Of a stretch of 64,000 nucleotides of DNA, positions 1 through 13,618 are shown in pieces; position 1 is the first letter of the stretch; each line of letters begins with the position of its first letter. The stretch spans positions 9,818,501-9,882,500 of the forward strand of contig NC_134368.1 in assembly GCF_035582795.1 (NCBI RefSeq), in the 5' to 3' direction. A program made the translations under genes and the position numbers. The notes beneath the pieces are model-generated. The model was not told the DNA's origin. It did no database searches and saw nothing but the letters and a program-made list of their open reading frames with translations. Origin of the DNA: Mycteria americana (Eukaryota > Chordata > Aves > Ciconiiformes > Ciconiidae).

Positions 1-625
1 TTATGCTCATGTGTCTGTTGCCCGTGAACTCTGCATTTTAATAGCAGCACGTCAAAAGAGCTGTTTAGATGCACTTTGGTGTATGAGCAGGGAACGCTCA
101 TTTGTCGTCTTCCACAATATCAGGCATCTCCGGCCTGTTTGGCTATCTCCACGGGACCTGTTTGCAAGGGTGGAAGGCGACAATATTTTTCCAAAGACTC
201 TTCTCTCAATCAAATGACAGGGGTCTTTGTGCTACCTCATGGGAGTCCCTCTCACCCCACACTGCCCTTGGAATAAAAAAGCAGAGAAGCACACTGTTTA
301 AATATGCATATAAAGCTCTGCTGCACAATAGATAAACTGCCATCAGCTTTCTATTTAGTGCGAGGGAAAAACAGTAGAGATTTTTAATTGATAATTCAGA
401 AAGACACCCCTTTGAATGGTGTTAATAATTACATCTGCCTATTCTGAGCTCTTCATCTACGCAGGGGTAATAGAGCCTTGTCCCTCAGGGACTGGAGCCC
501 AGCTGAGAAGGCGGGACACCAAGCAAAGGAGTTGTAATTTGTATTTTGTCAACAAAAGCTGCTTAATCCTCCAGAAAGGCATCATTCAGAGAGGCAAGCC
601 TTTGTCCCAGGGTTTTCAGAGCGGA

Positions 626-655
626 GGGGGAGGATGGGGAGGGAGGGAGAGAGGG
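626..655 (+). other. G-quadruplex-prone purine block
   Basis: The sequence shows G runs of 5, 4, 3 and 3 separated by loops of 5, 1 and 1 bases, inside a purine-rich block running from about 621 to 665. This fits the standard four-run G-quadruplex pattern on the plus strand. There is no gene next to it, so any role is unknown. Confidence 0.6.
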
Positions 656-1156
656 AGAAAAGGGAATTACTGGCCACATGTAATTTATGGTTGAAAAGGT
701 TCATTTATAGCTATCCTACTGTTGTATGCTTAGCTTAGCTGACCCTACTAGCTTCTCATTCTCTCATCAAGTTTGCCTTTTGTGGCTATACGAATGGTAA
801 TGATTTGACGAGAGGTTGGTCATGGTTGTTAAGAGTCATCTAGCGTGATCAGAACTGACGTCTCAAATTGATATTCATGTTTAAATACATTTCACCAGCA
901 TGAAATTCGGGTCCCTGCAATAATCATCTAGGAGCAGGCAGTCATGATGCAGTACTATGCATATATGTATTTATTAGCCACGTTTCAGTTTGTTTTCAGT
1001 AAGTTTCAGATGACACAAAAGGTCTTTAACATCTGGTAGAAATGATTAAGTGTATATGAGGAATAAATGAATAACAAAAAGATCAAAACTGGAGTCTCAG
1101 AGCTGAAGCCCTCTGAGCTCTGGTGATCCAAACATACCATCTGGTTTTGCTTTCAG

Positions 1157-1407
1157 GTCAGATCCAAGCCAGAAGACAACTATTTCTCATACTGTAGCTT
1201 GGGTACAGCAAGAACCCCTGAAACATGAAGCAAGAAGCCCTGTAACTGCAGCAGCTGTGTGACATTTATGCCACATCAGGCTGGCATCTCATGGGAACAG
1301 ACCCCAAAGCGGCATTACCCTGTTCCTCCATCTGAATTCCAGCCTGGACAGCCTATGCCGGTTCCCAGCCCCGAAATAAGACAGAGCAGTCGTATACCTT
1401 CATGGCA
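1157..1407 (+). other. Exon-like segment, unsupported
   Basis: A pyrimidine-rich acceptor-like site ending in tttgctttcag at about 1,156 and a donor-like site tggcag/gtatat at about 1,407 bracket a 250-base segment. The proline-rich open frame beginning at 1,259 (start MTFMPHQAGISWEQTP) crosses the donor. I do not recognise the peptide, and the frame has a stop upstream, so it is not a clean internal coding exon. It could be an exon of a non-coding transcript or chance. Confidence 0.12.
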
Positions 1408-2337
1408 GGTATATCAGCGGGCTGGCCATAGGCTAACAACAGAGCTGGATGTAGCCACAGCCCTGTCTGATGTGCTCACCCTGAACCTTTGCAAGGTGTG
1501 ATTCCCCATGCGTGGAGTCAGGCTCATGCTGAGACTGGTGCAGTAAGGATCCTCCACCCCAGGAGGCTTGCTCTGAAAGGTGGAAAACAGCCCACAAGTG
1601 ATTACCACAAGTGATCTGCAAAAAAGCTGAGCTGAAGCCAACGAAACTTCTGCCATCCTCAACTTAAAGCCAAGAGCCCAAGTGCTCTGCTGTAGCACCA
1701 CTTCAAAAAAGCTGTTTAGATGCACTTTGGTATATGTAGATCATTATCTATCCACCCATGGGTGCCTAGCCAGGCTGGTGTTAGTAACATGTCCTTTTTT
1801 GCAGTGGGCTCCTCCTGGCTTCAAGTCAGAGAAATGGCTATAGGATAAAGGCTGAAAAAGGAAGAACCTCCTTCTTCAGTACAGGACAAAAAAGATGTTG
1901 GTAGAAAGGGAGGTCCATATAGGCATGGGACAGTAGTGAAAATAACATACAAGAGGATTTGATTGCAAAGCACAGGCTGGCCAGCAAAGTGTTTACTCTC
2001 CTCCGTTCTCAGGAGGAAAGCAACCTGTTCTCCAGGAGTTCAGAACAGGGTGTATAGAGCTCTGGCTTAATGATTGTTCAGGCATCTCATTATTGGAAAT
2101 GTGACGCCAAACTGCACGTCTAAACACACCCAGATCTGAGGACACTTGAAATCCAAACTTGCAGCTTGATCTGCATTTTGTCACTCGGCTCTGGGTCTGT
2201 GACCAACCCAAAAGCCTCATTCCAATATATATCAACTTCACAGCATGCAAATTGGTTATTCCAAGCTGGGTTGGCACATATATCAGCCAGGCTCCAGAAC
2301 TGGATCTGAACTTGACACTTTTGATCCATCCTTATAT

Positions 2338-2413
2338 GTTTTCCTTCCCTCCAGCTTTCTCCTTTCTTCCTTCTTCTCCCCTCCCATCCTGCCCATCTTC
2401 CCTCCATCTTTCT
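2338..2413 (+). repeat. Pyrimidine-rich low-complexity tract
   Basis: About 75 bases composed almost wholly of C and T with scattered single purines. It looks like a degenerate polypyrimidine tract. The reverse complement gives a lysine/arginine/glutamate/glycine-rich open frame, which is a composition artefact. Confidence 0.6.
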
Positions 2414-3201
2414 AAATGAAATTGCACACCCTAACCCATTTCTAGATGATGGCCTTTTTTTAACTTCAGAAGCTAATTGTCATAGAAACTCTAAGTAATA
2501 TGAAGTCACCAGCCTAAGTTTAAGAATAGTTTGAGGGTTTCCATTCTCTAAAAGAATTTCATTTTAAAGGATGAACAAAAGCAGCAAGGGCATTTCTGGG
2601 ACAAAAAGAAAAGGCACTTTACAAACCAAATCAATAAGCGTTCCTGCAACAGCCTAATCATTAATTGATTCATATGGCATTTTATCAGTGCACCCGTTCA
2701 ACAGGAAACTCACTAATCCAGCAGTTATTCTCCTCTGTATAGTACATACCATGGATGATTTTTTCACTTGAAGGCATTGTTCAGGAGATCGATGGGACTA
2801 AGCAACTGTCATACCACTCTTATTGCACCCCCTTGATTGGACCCCTCACCCTCAAAACCTCAATAAGGTTTTACCTAGCTTGCAGATCTGTAACACCAGT
2901 GCTTCTTTATGTCCTGATAGCTACCAAGTCTGTAAGCACGTTAGAGTGCTTTTTCATCTCACTTTTTAGCAAATGGAGAGTTTAAGGCCATTACCACATC
3001 TCTATATTCTGTCTAGCTTTTTCTCAAGTTTCACTGCAGATCTGAGTTTCATAAATGCAAACAGGGACAAATAATAGTATGTGCATATCGACAGGGCAGA
3101 AATAATTTCTGGGGTGAACACACTGAAGGCAAATACTAATGTAAAATCGTTACCCAGGTAATGATTTTTTCCCTTCTGCATTATCCCTGCTAATATGTGC
3201 A

Positions 3202-3243
3202 GTAAATGTCTCTGAGTAAATGTCTCTTAGCAAATGTCTCTTA
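3202..3243 (+). repeat. Tandem repeat, 14-base unit, three copies
   Basis: Three adjacent copies of a unit close to gtaaatgtctctta. Copies 1 and 2 differ at one position, and copy 3 differs from copy 2 at one position. It looks like a small local slippage duplication. Confidence 0.85.
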
Positions 3244-4820
3244 GCGATGGGTTGTCGTGCACCTGTAACTGTGTTGTAACACAGCAGCTTCCTTGCCCCT
3301 GCCTTTCTAACTACCTTTGATCTTGCATTTGAACCATTAGGGCTAGGTTATTACCTGGTTACTAATCGGGTCTGAGTAATTCCTCCATGGCATTACCTAA
3401 GTTAACAACTGAATCATAGGAGAAAAAGAGAGCATGGTGCATCATGTAACCAGGGTGGATGCCTGGGACGCTTTTGGGTGGCTGAAGTACATATGGTGTT
3501 GGCTTATGGTACGGTATTGATGGATATTGATGTATGCTTGCGTTAATATGCTGCAGTCGCAGTACCAGGGGTTACTTGTCTATTTAGAGGCGTCACGCTT
3601 TGTTTAGTCCCTTTGGTCGTTTGGTAACTATTTGCATTACCTTTCTTTGCCTTTATTATTACTGTAGGGGGACCAGCATGTTCTTAACTGTAAGAAAGAG
3701 TTGGACAGGTACTTAAGAAACCAGAAAAACAGGATAGCAACAATGTCTTGAGGGAAAAATACTGCTCTTACAGAGCCACCAGTGCCGTGTTAGAGGAGCT
3801 GCTGAGAACAGGACCAAGACCTCCTCCCGGTTTTTTCCATCTGTATCGCTGTATCTCCATGCAGTACGAGAGGTTTTCCTGGTCTGTAAATAAAACCAGA
3901 ACCAGAGGCCTTTTTTTTTTTTTTTCCCTCTCATCATTCACAAGATGACGACCGAACATCAGATCACTTAAAAACCCATTAACCAAAAGCCTTTTGCTCA
4001 GGCGGGAACAGAATCAGCTTGACCAAACCACTCTGCTCTGCGCCTCCGTTTGTGGGAGGGTGACTCCAAGTAACACTTGGGGTTTACTCACAAAACAAAA
4101 ACAGTGTGTTTCTGCTGAGCCAAAGCCTGTTTCAGGATTTCACATGCAGCAGACTAGCTTCAGCCATAGAGACTGTGCCAGACTGCTGAATTCACTTAAA
4201 CTTTTCAGTTTGTCTAAATCAAAAGGAAAAAAAAGGCACTTTCAGCAAAGAAATTAAATAGCTCTGCTAATTTACCCCTACCCCGTGTTCCTTAGGCAGT
4301 GCGTTGAAGGGAAGCCTTTGCCCATGTTTTCAATTTTGGTCATGGGGATGGTAGGAGGAAGAGAGAGCTAAATTCAGTTTAACCTTTCATAGCCTACCAA
4401 ACGCTGTCTGCTCCTTGCTAACGACTGAGGTGGTCCCTTTCCAGACTTACAGGGTCTTGTCCTGTGTAGCTTTTCTGGGTTTTGCTACCTTTCAGGGAAC
4501 AAAATTCATATCATCATCAAGAAATAAGGTTTAGGGCCATTCCCAGTTCTGCTATGTGCTTCTTATATTAACCAGAAAAATCATTTCACTGCTACCACAC
4601 ATTTCATTATCTGTTCATACCTTGCTGGCTGAAATTTTCTCACTGGTTATTTCTCTTCCTGAGAAATTATTTTCCTCAGAAGCAGCATTTTCCCAACAAA
4701 CTGCCAGCATTGTTATAATTTTCCACCTTTTTTCCTTCCACCCTCACTTGTTACAAAATATTTGCATTGACAGGTGAAGGTGGGACTAGCAGGGACCTCC
4801 CAGGGCTCTGAATTCTGTCC

Positions 4821-4869
4821 CCTGCTCTCAGGACGTGCCATCCCTGCTCTCAGGACGTGCCATCCCTGC
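4821..4869 (+). repeat. Tandem repeat, 22-base unit, two exact copies
   Basis: Two identical 22-base copies (4,821-4,842 and 4,843-4,864) start with cctgctctcaggacgtgcc, followed by five more bases of the unit. Exact identity suggests a recent duplication. The copies lie just outside the old CR1-type relic. Confidence 0.9.
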
Positions 4870-5069
4870 CAGAAACTGCCCAAGCACCGTACAAGCTAAG
4901 CCAGCCCTCGCTCCCTCCGCTGCTGCTGGAAGCCTGCTTCAGAGCTGCGCTGCTCAGGTGGCTGGAAAACATCTTCTAATTTCCTGGCTATGTTTATTAG
5001 TGACCAGTTTATATCCATTTGTTCTTGTGCCAACCCTGCCTTTTGCTTTAATAGCTCTTTTCCCTCCTT

Positions 5070-5225
5070 CGTATTTACTTCCTTGATGTATTTATAGACA
5101 GCAATCATGTTCCCTTCGTTTTGCTAGGTTTAACAAGCCAATCTCTTTTAGTCCTCTCTCATAAAACAGGCTTTCCAGGGCCTGATCGTGCTCCATCCTA
5201 GTTGCTTTTCTGTGCACCTGTTCCT
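5070..5225 (-). mobile_element. Ancient CR1/L3-type LINE relic
   Basis: On the minus strand two adjoining frames read VHRKATRM, then LESLFYERGLKEIGLLNLAKRR, and after a frameshift near 5,100 IAVYKYIKEV. This follows the order of the ORF2 C-terminal region of CR1 elements, which reads roughly as an RRATKM motif, then a [21 protein letters not shown] motif, then an AVYKYLK-like motif. The copy is frameshifted and diverged, so it is much older than the two other CR1 copies in the window. It may extend to about 4,900 on its 3' side, but I cannot align that part by eye. Confidence 0.6.
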
Positions 5226-7984
5226 GTTTGAATTCATCTTTCCTGATAAAGTCAAAACAGTTTAAAGTCACTGAAATATCCCACTGACTGACGGGCTGCA
5301 TTCGATTATTTTTCCAGCTAGAAGCATTATAACAGACCTCAATATTCTTTTATAAGAGCTATGAACAAAGGCTACCCATTTTTTTAGATTCAGGTATAAT
5401 CTAATTAGTACTTGAAGGACCACGATACCTAATAAAGCGGCTGTTCTGACTACCCGGGAGACATGTGGCCATGATTGGCACGAAGCAGATGCTTGCTCTG
5501 CCTGCGACATCGCTCCATTCAGTGCTGGGGGAGAATCTATTTATTTAACTCCGCCGGTTAACCTTTATTTTTTAAGGTTTGCCATATCATCCATCAAATT
5601 GGGAGGATTGCTTTTCACAGGTGCAAATGAGTCATCACATGTTTTCCAGCTTGGAAAACATTCAGAAAATTAGAGGCTAGAACTTAAAAAAAAAAAGGAG
5701 AGAGAAGAAAGTCTCACGGCCCTTGCCGGGATGCGGCTGTCCTGCAAGAAGCAGAGACGGGTTTTCTTCCACCACAGGTTTTGTGTTGGTTTCTGAGATC
5801 CTTGTCAGCAAACGTCAGCAGGTCTAAAGCTGAGCCCGTCCTGCAATGAAACAGTTATCCCAGCCTTAAAGGCAGGATTAGCTACCCGAAGTGGAGCAGG
5901 GAGCCCCTCTGCACTTTTTAACACCTCATGAAGAGATCTGGCTGCCAACAAAAGGAAAATCCTAATGTGTAAAAAATGCATAATAATAAGGACTTTGGCT
6001 GAGTGGAATTCCATCACGGATCAGATGAAATTGCCTTGTGCAACTAGCTGAGGGCTTCATGCTATGCTAAATGACCTTTGTACCATGTAAAATGGGCACT
6101 GCTGCAGGATGCGGGGAGAACCAGGGGCTGGGCTGCTCTTTTCTTTCCCCCCCCATGGAGTTCAAGCTTGTCAAGAATACAACAAAAACGAAAGGGAGAA
6201 AGAGGGAGAAGAAACGTCCCATTGAATTTTTCATGAATGATTTTTGTCAGAGGAGAAGGAACATCTGTGTTTATGAAGGGTCCGGGGAGGGGACACAGTG
6301 AAAGCAGGATGTGACTGTCTGGTCCTGGGTACCCAAGGACACGTGCAATACCCCACGCAAATGGTAAAATCCAACCTGTGCTGCAATTTTTAAGGCTACA
6401 GCTGAAAAGCTCCCTGCTTTTGCCCTCTGCTCTGCCTGCCCGAGGCTACCCGGTTTGCACTTGTGAAGGGGCAGTGATTCCTGGAGGGGTTTGGGGCTGA
6501 GATTTCGGCGGGTGCTGATGCTCAGCACTCTAAAAATCAGGCCCTTGCTGCCTCAAAATGATGAAAAATCTATGAGTGCCCCATTTGTTGGTGTGTCCAA
6601 GAAGGGCTGTTGGGTGACCAGGCAGGGTCATGTCCCTGACCACATGGGACTGATCATCACCCAAGGCTGTTCATGGGTGCCTGCAGAACCTGGGAAGAGC
6701 TTTTCTTTCTCCTTTTTTGCTGCGGTTTCCTCACCTTCCTCAGAGTGACAAGAGCTGGAAAGGGGAGGCAGGGAAGGACATAGGGGCTGGTCCTCCTGGA
6801 GGTGTTAAACACTCCTCCGACGATGATTGTCCTGGATCACACACTCAGGGCTACACTTGGCACCAGGTCTGGGACCAGGAATCCGTCCCCGCCGGCTCAG
6901 ACTGGCAGGAGCCGTGCGGATCTTTCTTTTTGTTTACAGTAACGGCTGTGACCCTTTTTGTAGAGTCCAGGGGGAATTTTACTTAACAATTTCTGTCCTG
7001 TGTCATGACCGAAGATGCTCTTGAGCTCTACTGCATCTTACAATGCAGCTTTGAGTCTTTGACTGTAAGTCTGAAGATTGTTATAGAGAGCAGGGCAGCA
7101 TTTTTTGTCCCATGGAGGTGAAGGCATGTGGAATAGATACTCAGTGGCAGCTTTGGGACTGGACATGTGTTGCAGAGCTGCCTGTGGTGGAGGAAAACTG
7201 AGCTCAGCATCAACGTGCTTATTGTCAGTTCTGCCTCCATCCTGTTTACTCCACTAAGGACTGGGACGGATGTGCTAGGAGCTGTGCAAACACAATGCAA
7301 AAGCTTACGCCTGCCTACCCAGAAATATTGCACAGAGAGTGCCGCTAACAAGTAAACACAGGGATGCTCCCTTAATAAAAGAAAAATAAACAAATGGACA
7401 CCCAAAATTGATGAGAAGAATCCAGGTTATCTCAACAGCCATGTTGTACATGTCTACAGAAGCAGGATATGGACATCTGTGGTCATACACCCAGTGGCTT
7501 TGTATTTGATCTGGCTATGCATCAAGTTTCAAACTTCCCAAGAGCTCACCATTCAAACCATGGTCAGATTTCAAAATAAGTGGTTTTCACCAGAGCTTAC
7601 CAGGTCAGCAACCCCTGAAAGTTTGCCCAGGATGGTGACAAAGGGCTCTGAAAGAAGCAAGCTGACGGCAGGTACAGAGCACCCGAAAATCAGCCCTTGA
7701 ATTGTCAAGACTTGTATTTCTGATGTTGCCTTCTGCTCCCAAATAATCCTATACTGTCCCACGTATCCCAAAGGGTGAACAAGCCTGAACAGGCAGAGAT
7801 GAGTATCTGCTCAATGGCTTTAGATACCTAAATTGCTTCAGTCTCCTGACAGCTCTCCATGCCGCTTTGCAGCTCTTTAAATAAAGATGCCCCAAGTAGA
7901 GGGGGCATAAAAAACTCGCAGTACAGACAGTGTTCCTGAAGGTCAAATGGCACAAGGAAAACCCAGCCAGAGAGGAGAGACGGA

Positions 7985-8065
7985 GCTGGACTCCTGGGTT
8001 CTTTTTCTACCCACTCCAGTGCCGTTTTACATGACTTGAAGCTGTTTATTCACTCTACCTCCAAA
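7985..8065 (+). mobile_element. Ancient MIR/L3-like remnant
   Basis: The words ggactcctgggttct, then a degraded gtgcc...tgacttgaagc...cactctacctcc follow the order of the common old amniote repeat in which 'ctgggttc', 'ctctgccact', 'gacctt gggcaagtcactt' and 'acctct' occur in series. The copy is heavily diverged. I cannot assign the exact family (MIR, L2 or L3 tail) by eye. Confidence 0.4.
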
Positions 8066-11000
8066 TCTCTTTTCACCTATCTGTGGAATTCATACCGACC
8101 TGCCAAGAATTTTTCATGAGTTAATTTGGTCTGGGAACGTTGGAAGAGCTGCTACTGAAATGCAAAGGGGATTTTTTTTAATATTATTATTTTTATTAAA
8201 CCTTGTTCCTCCCCCTACCTCTCCCTCCACCCACTGCCCATGGCCAGAAGGTAACTAACTCTGCACCTTCTGAGAGCATTACAGAGCAAGTGCTTCCACA
8301 ATTCTCCATGAACTTTCCTCCTGAAGGGCTGGTATCAGATACTGTCGGAGACCTGATCCATCTGGAGATAACAGAAGTAATTTATCCTTTGCAGCAGTTC
8401 ATGTTCTTGCCCAGACATCCTCAGTGCTGAAGCAGGGTGGAGTCTCTCTCTTGGAGGACAAGCAGGAGAAGCTGCCCCTGATGCCTCTTTTTCCAGTGGT
8501 AGCGGCAACATTTGATGCTGGTGATGTCCAATGCCCCTTCCCTCGCTGAGCCAGCCACTGAACGGACACAGGGAGCATGTGTGTTGGCCTCGCAGATCTT
8601 CCTCCCATGCTGGCATCCCCTTGGAGAGGTTTTGCTTTTATGCAGAGTTGGATCTCTGGGCAAATGCTAAGGGGGATGGAGGTCCCCTATGCCCCATCAG
8701 CGCTGTTCATGGTTGCACACCCACCATATTCAATGTGGTAGCACCAGGGTGGCTGAGCAAGGTCCCTCCAGCTCCCCGATCCTGAACAGCGGGTCTCATA
8801 CCTCTTAGGAAGGACATTCCCCAGGGCCATTACTGGACATGCAGCCCCGTTATGAATTTTTTTGCCAGCACATTGCAAGCATTGCACTGTGCCCCACAGC
8901 GCAGAGTTAACGGTGCTCTTCCAGACCCCACAACTCCACAGACACGGCACATTTACCCGCACGCACTGCACAGGGCAATTCTGCACGGCACCTTCCCCCC
9001 ATACCAACCAGTCCCCGCACAGCAACCCCTTTCTTCTTCAGTTCAAAGTGCTCTGGCACTTCATCTGGAAAATCCTTTAAATCTACATTACCTCTGCCTT
9101 ATTTAATCTTTTCGGGAGCGCTGACATCCAGTGCATGAAAAAGAGATTTTAGGCTGAAAGGAAAGCTGCCCCTGATCACTTCTTGGGGCTAAGTTACAAA
9201 CTGAATTGGAAACTGAAGGTGAAAAGAATATGTTACCTTTTAAGTATCACATTTTCCTCTGCAAAAATGCCTTTTAACTGAGCTGTTGCAGAAGGAGTAG
9301 AAATAGCATCAGGCCACAGCCTTAGATTTTACACTGTGCTTTGAATGCTCCGAAACAGGTGCCTTTGGTATCTGGCTTTGGTTTTGCAGAAATGGGGGCC
9401 ACCAGCCACATATTCAGAATTTGGAAATCCCTCAGACTGGGGAAGGTTTACATCTCTGTGCTGAAGTGCTGAAGTGCAAATGCCCATTGCTTACAAAACT
9501 TCATAGCGCAAACCAGATTCATCCTCAGCATCAGCAGCACAGGAACAGCCCTGGGCACACTGCAAATATCAGAAAGAAAAGCGGAGAGGAATTTATAGGC
9601 AGCACCAATGTAGCTGAACATCATAATTCATTATACCTGGGAACCAAATCACAATGCCGCTTGGAGCTTAGCTGGTTTTAACTTGAGGTGTTGCAAGACT
9701 TTGTGTGTCTGAGTTTAAGGATGTGCAGCAATCTGTTGTACAAACAGCCCCTCCATGCTGCAGGACCCAGGGCAGACAAAGTGCTCACATGATCCTGGCT
9801 GGATCCATCAGCAGAACCATTTTAGGACACAGTCAGTGAGGACACGTCCTGGAGCACATCACCTCTCCAGCAGGCACAGCTGCCTCCTGCTAATTATTGA
9901 CCAGAAGCTATTTGGGGTCACTATACCCCCAAAGTACCTCCCTGCATCAAAACATCTATTTACCTAGGGTGGAAAAAGCATCAGCTGGCCCTCTGCAGAT
10001 CCCAGCAGGCCTGTCCATCCACCTGTCCTGGTGGATGTAGGGTTTGTAGGTGCCAGTGACAGAGAGGAGATGGGCAAAGGTGCTGGGACAGGACGGGGAG
10101 ATGCACTGACTCGTTGTGCAGGTCAAAAGCAGATGGAGGGAGAGGAAAGGCTTGCTGAAAGCAACTCTCCAAGGCTGTTTCTTCCCTGTGTATCTCACAA
10201 ATACCATCATCTTCAACCTCTTTGCTGAAGCTGTCCCTTCAGCCTGCACCCACAGCTGCACCAGGGCTGCCTGACCAGGCTCACACCTTTGGGGCCACCA
10301 GCCCGTGGGGAAGCTCCTACACGGCGGCTGTCTCCTGGGCCCCTTACGCAGGCCGCCCTGTCCTCATGGTTCTGAATTTATCTTCTGACAAACTTCTGTG
10401 TCTGTTCCCTTTTCTTTTTTTCTCCCAGGACACTCATCTGGGCTAGGACCCATCCATTTTGACAGAACTTAACTTTAGTAGGAATTTTGCCCAATTAAGA
10501 AAAAGAAAGCCACAATTTCCCTATAGAAAAGATAATCACTGTTGTTTGTGAGTGAACAGACTGTAGGATGCTGATAAGAGCAGTGTAACAGAACAAAACA
10601 CTATTTATATATCAGACAGGCTGACAAATGCTGATTAAAATGTCTCCGTTCACAATCAAATGGCAAATATAAAGACATATTTTCTTATCTGTTAAGGAGC
10701 TTTCATAGCAGTCGAGGCCAGAAAACCTTTGATATTGTACAGTATCCAGTAATGTGAGTGCTCTTTACAGAAACAGGCACAAGCCTTTGTTGCAGGAGAT
10801 TTTGGCTCAGTTCTTCCCTCTGACAGTGACTTGATTTAAGAGGTCCTACTATGCCTCAATTCAGTTGCTTATGCATGGGCATCTAGTGCCATTGGACATG
10901 GCCTTCAGTGTTCCTCCAGCCTCCAGAAGGACACAGGTGGCCCAAACCCTTCTGTTTGATGGGTTGGTCACCTTCAGGTGTTTGAGATACTCCCAGTCTT

Positions 11001-13580
11001 GTCCAGAGGCAACAGATAACCAGACCAAGTGGTCAGATCGAACTCTTAATCCGCCCTTGCATCAGGTTGCAGTCTATAAAACTTGAAATACCTTTTCCTC
11101 CTTGTTTTTTAAAACAGCCTGCAAGATCTGGGGATGGGATCTACAGCAGGGCTCTCTCCTAAGTGGGTACCACCATTATGTCCTTCTGTAATACACCTAC
11201 TGAGAGCAACTACAGGAGAGCTCTTTCCTGGTGCACTGATTAAAGGTTTATTGATCTTCCTTGGGAGGCTGGTGAACTCCCCATGTGTGTACCTCCTCTG
11301 CATGCTGTGAGCCCACTGACTACCAAAACAAAATACAAACAATCAAGAGCAAATTGCTTTTTATTTGTGCAACAAAGCTAATAGGCGTGCAGGGCAGAGG
11401 CAAAGGAAGCTCCATCTCCAGCTGCCGAAGACCTCCCCGTGAGCATCAGGCAGAGCCTGCCCTGCCCTCAGCTTGGTGGGGCTTCATCCTGATCCAGCAG
11501 TCCCAGGTAAAGTGCTGAGGTCCGATCGGTGCAAGGAAAGAGGGTGAAGCAGGGGTTGTGTTTGCACCAGAGTGCTGCAGCTTGCGCCCTACTAGCCTGC
11601 GTGTTATGACAAGTGGTGGATGTGTGAGCGAAAACTCAGGAGCAAATACCCCTCCTGAACAGATGCAGACAGCCAGGAGCTGCAAATGTGCATCTGCTAC
11701 CAAACCAGCGGGGCTTGGCTGCAGCTGGAGGCAGGGCCGTAAGGGAGGGCTGTGTGTGAGCAGCTCCATCAGAGCAGCCCCAGGACAAGCTCTGGTTCAG
11801 ACAGCTCTGACTCACCCGTCCTCCCAGCTTTGTCCTGGAGCAGGAGTGGAGAGCAAGCCAGCACCAGCCCCAAAATGATGGTGTGTGCTCCCCCACGGCA
11901 GCTGTGCGGGGATGAGAGCAAGGGGAGCTGGAACCATGTCACCGCTTGCTGCTCGCTGTCCTTTCCATCCCACCTCTCGCGTAGAGAGGACGAGCACAGG
12001 AAGTCCTGCTCACCTCTAGACCATAGCCCACGACACTTAACGGGGTGCTGGGTGGCAGCAGACCAAGACCAAGAGGCTGACGGCACAAGAAGACAGCGGC
12101 AAAGCAGGGAGCTGAACAAAGACCCCTTGGGGCCATTCACCCCTCTGGCAGGAGACATTCCTTCTCCTCTATAAGGGAAAGCACTCCAGTCGAACACCTA
12201 TTTTTCCAGTGTTTATGCACGCCTGAGTTTGCCTCTCATCACCCTCAGTGCCTACCTCTCCCAGGGCACCCCAAATGTGCAATTCATACCTGGAGCTGCC
12301 CGAGGGGCGACGGGCTTGGCTCTGACACCGGGCAGACAGGTGAGCGCTGTCGGTACCACAGCTCCTCCGGGGGAATGACTACCTGATTTATCTCCAGCCA
12401 AATCCTCCCTGATGTAAATTGTAGAAGCTCTCTTGGCAGGGAGCCCCATCCCCTTATATAAGCTGAAATATTGCCCTTTGAGATTTATCCATTACTGCCA
12501 GACTGCTGTGTTCAGCAAGGGCCCCAGAAGAGGAGAGGACGGTTGTGTTCGTACCTTTTTTGTCTGTGCAAGGTAAATATTATTGCGGCAGAGAGCCCAG
12601 CGCCGCTTGGACAGGCATGTCTCCGCGCTGTTGTGCTGAGACACTGGCTCAAATACTAGGAATTTAATTTGACCCTGTAAATATCTTTCGCAGTTAAATG
12701 TTTGATCTTGGGCGGGGGGGAAGGCTCTCTCAGGGGACTGAAATTTATATACACACACAGAGAAAAAGATTTCTTGAGAAAAATTGAAAGCAGCAAATCA
12801 CTGTGCATATGGGAAATGGGTTTTCAGTAAACTGTAATCCCATACCCCTTCTGTCCTTCCTCCCCTACTTCCCACCCACAGAGATACGTGCACAGGCTCA
12901 CACCCCAACACCTCTGGTTCCCACTAGAGCCGAGCAGACGCCCGGCCCCTCCCCGGCTGCTCTCCCCCACAACCAGCATCTCTCCAGTCATTTGTGCCCC
13001 TGTTTACTGGAGGGACCTGCTCCCCATCCCCACGCTCCCACAGCGATTAGATTGCGCTGTTGAACCAGTTGTGTTTGGAGAGCTACGTGTTTAAACCGTC
13101 GGAGAGATGACAAGCCCAGAGGAGGAAGGCGGCTATTCCCTCTGCAGAGCTTCGATAAGGCTAAGGGTCTGGTTAATAGACCTGGAGGGGCTGACAGGGT
13201 CTGCTGAGTTTTGAAGTGCTCCTTACATAGCTGCAGATTGCAGAAGAGAGCAAAACTGGTGCCCGAGCAGTGTAAACCCAGAGATGGCGACAGGTACCCT
13301 GGAATTACGCCGGCTGAGACATCACTTCCGTCATTTAATTTCACTTGAGCTGCCACTTGAACTTAAAGACATTGCCTTGCATTGAAGTTTAGTAAGTGCC
13401 CTGTGGCTCTTCTCATTCCTGAATCCACTGTCAGGCACCGGCACAAGGGGAACTGGTGCAGCGAGGCTCTCGGGTGGGACCTTACAGCAGAGCTGGGTCA
13501 GGTCTTCCTGACTCGTTGGCAATTCACAGCCCTGAGCAGCAGCATCCGCTGAGAACTGTTGTCCTGGAGAGGACACCTCC

Positions 13581-13618
13581 TCCCTTTCTATCCTTGTCCT
13601 CCCTTTCTATCCTTGTCC
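13581..13618 (+). repeat. Tandem repeat, 19-base unit, two exact copies
   Basis: Two identical copies of tccctttctatccttgtcc lie head to tail within a C/T-rich stretch. It is a simple local duplication. Confidence 0.9.

Larger units (their letters stand above)
1..4955. other. Gene-free intergenic sequence, left flank
   Basis: No coding exon with a recognisable protein family is visible on either strand. Open frames are short, overlap each other in several frames and show no conserved motif. The stretch holds mixed AT-rich unique sequence, a G-rich purine block near 640, a pyrimidine-rich block near 2,340-2,413 and two short tandem repeats, listed separately. By the usual vertebrate gene order, TACC3 would lie to the left of this point. 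That is inference, since no TACC-domain exon is visible. Confidence 0.6.

Noticed and set aside
7215..7330. Word ggagctgtgcaaacacaatg resembling an old amniote repeat
   Set aside because: Only one short word matches; too little to annotate.
11752..12197. 140- and 142-codon frames on opposite strands
   Set aside because: Both strands are open over the same bases and neither has a known motif.
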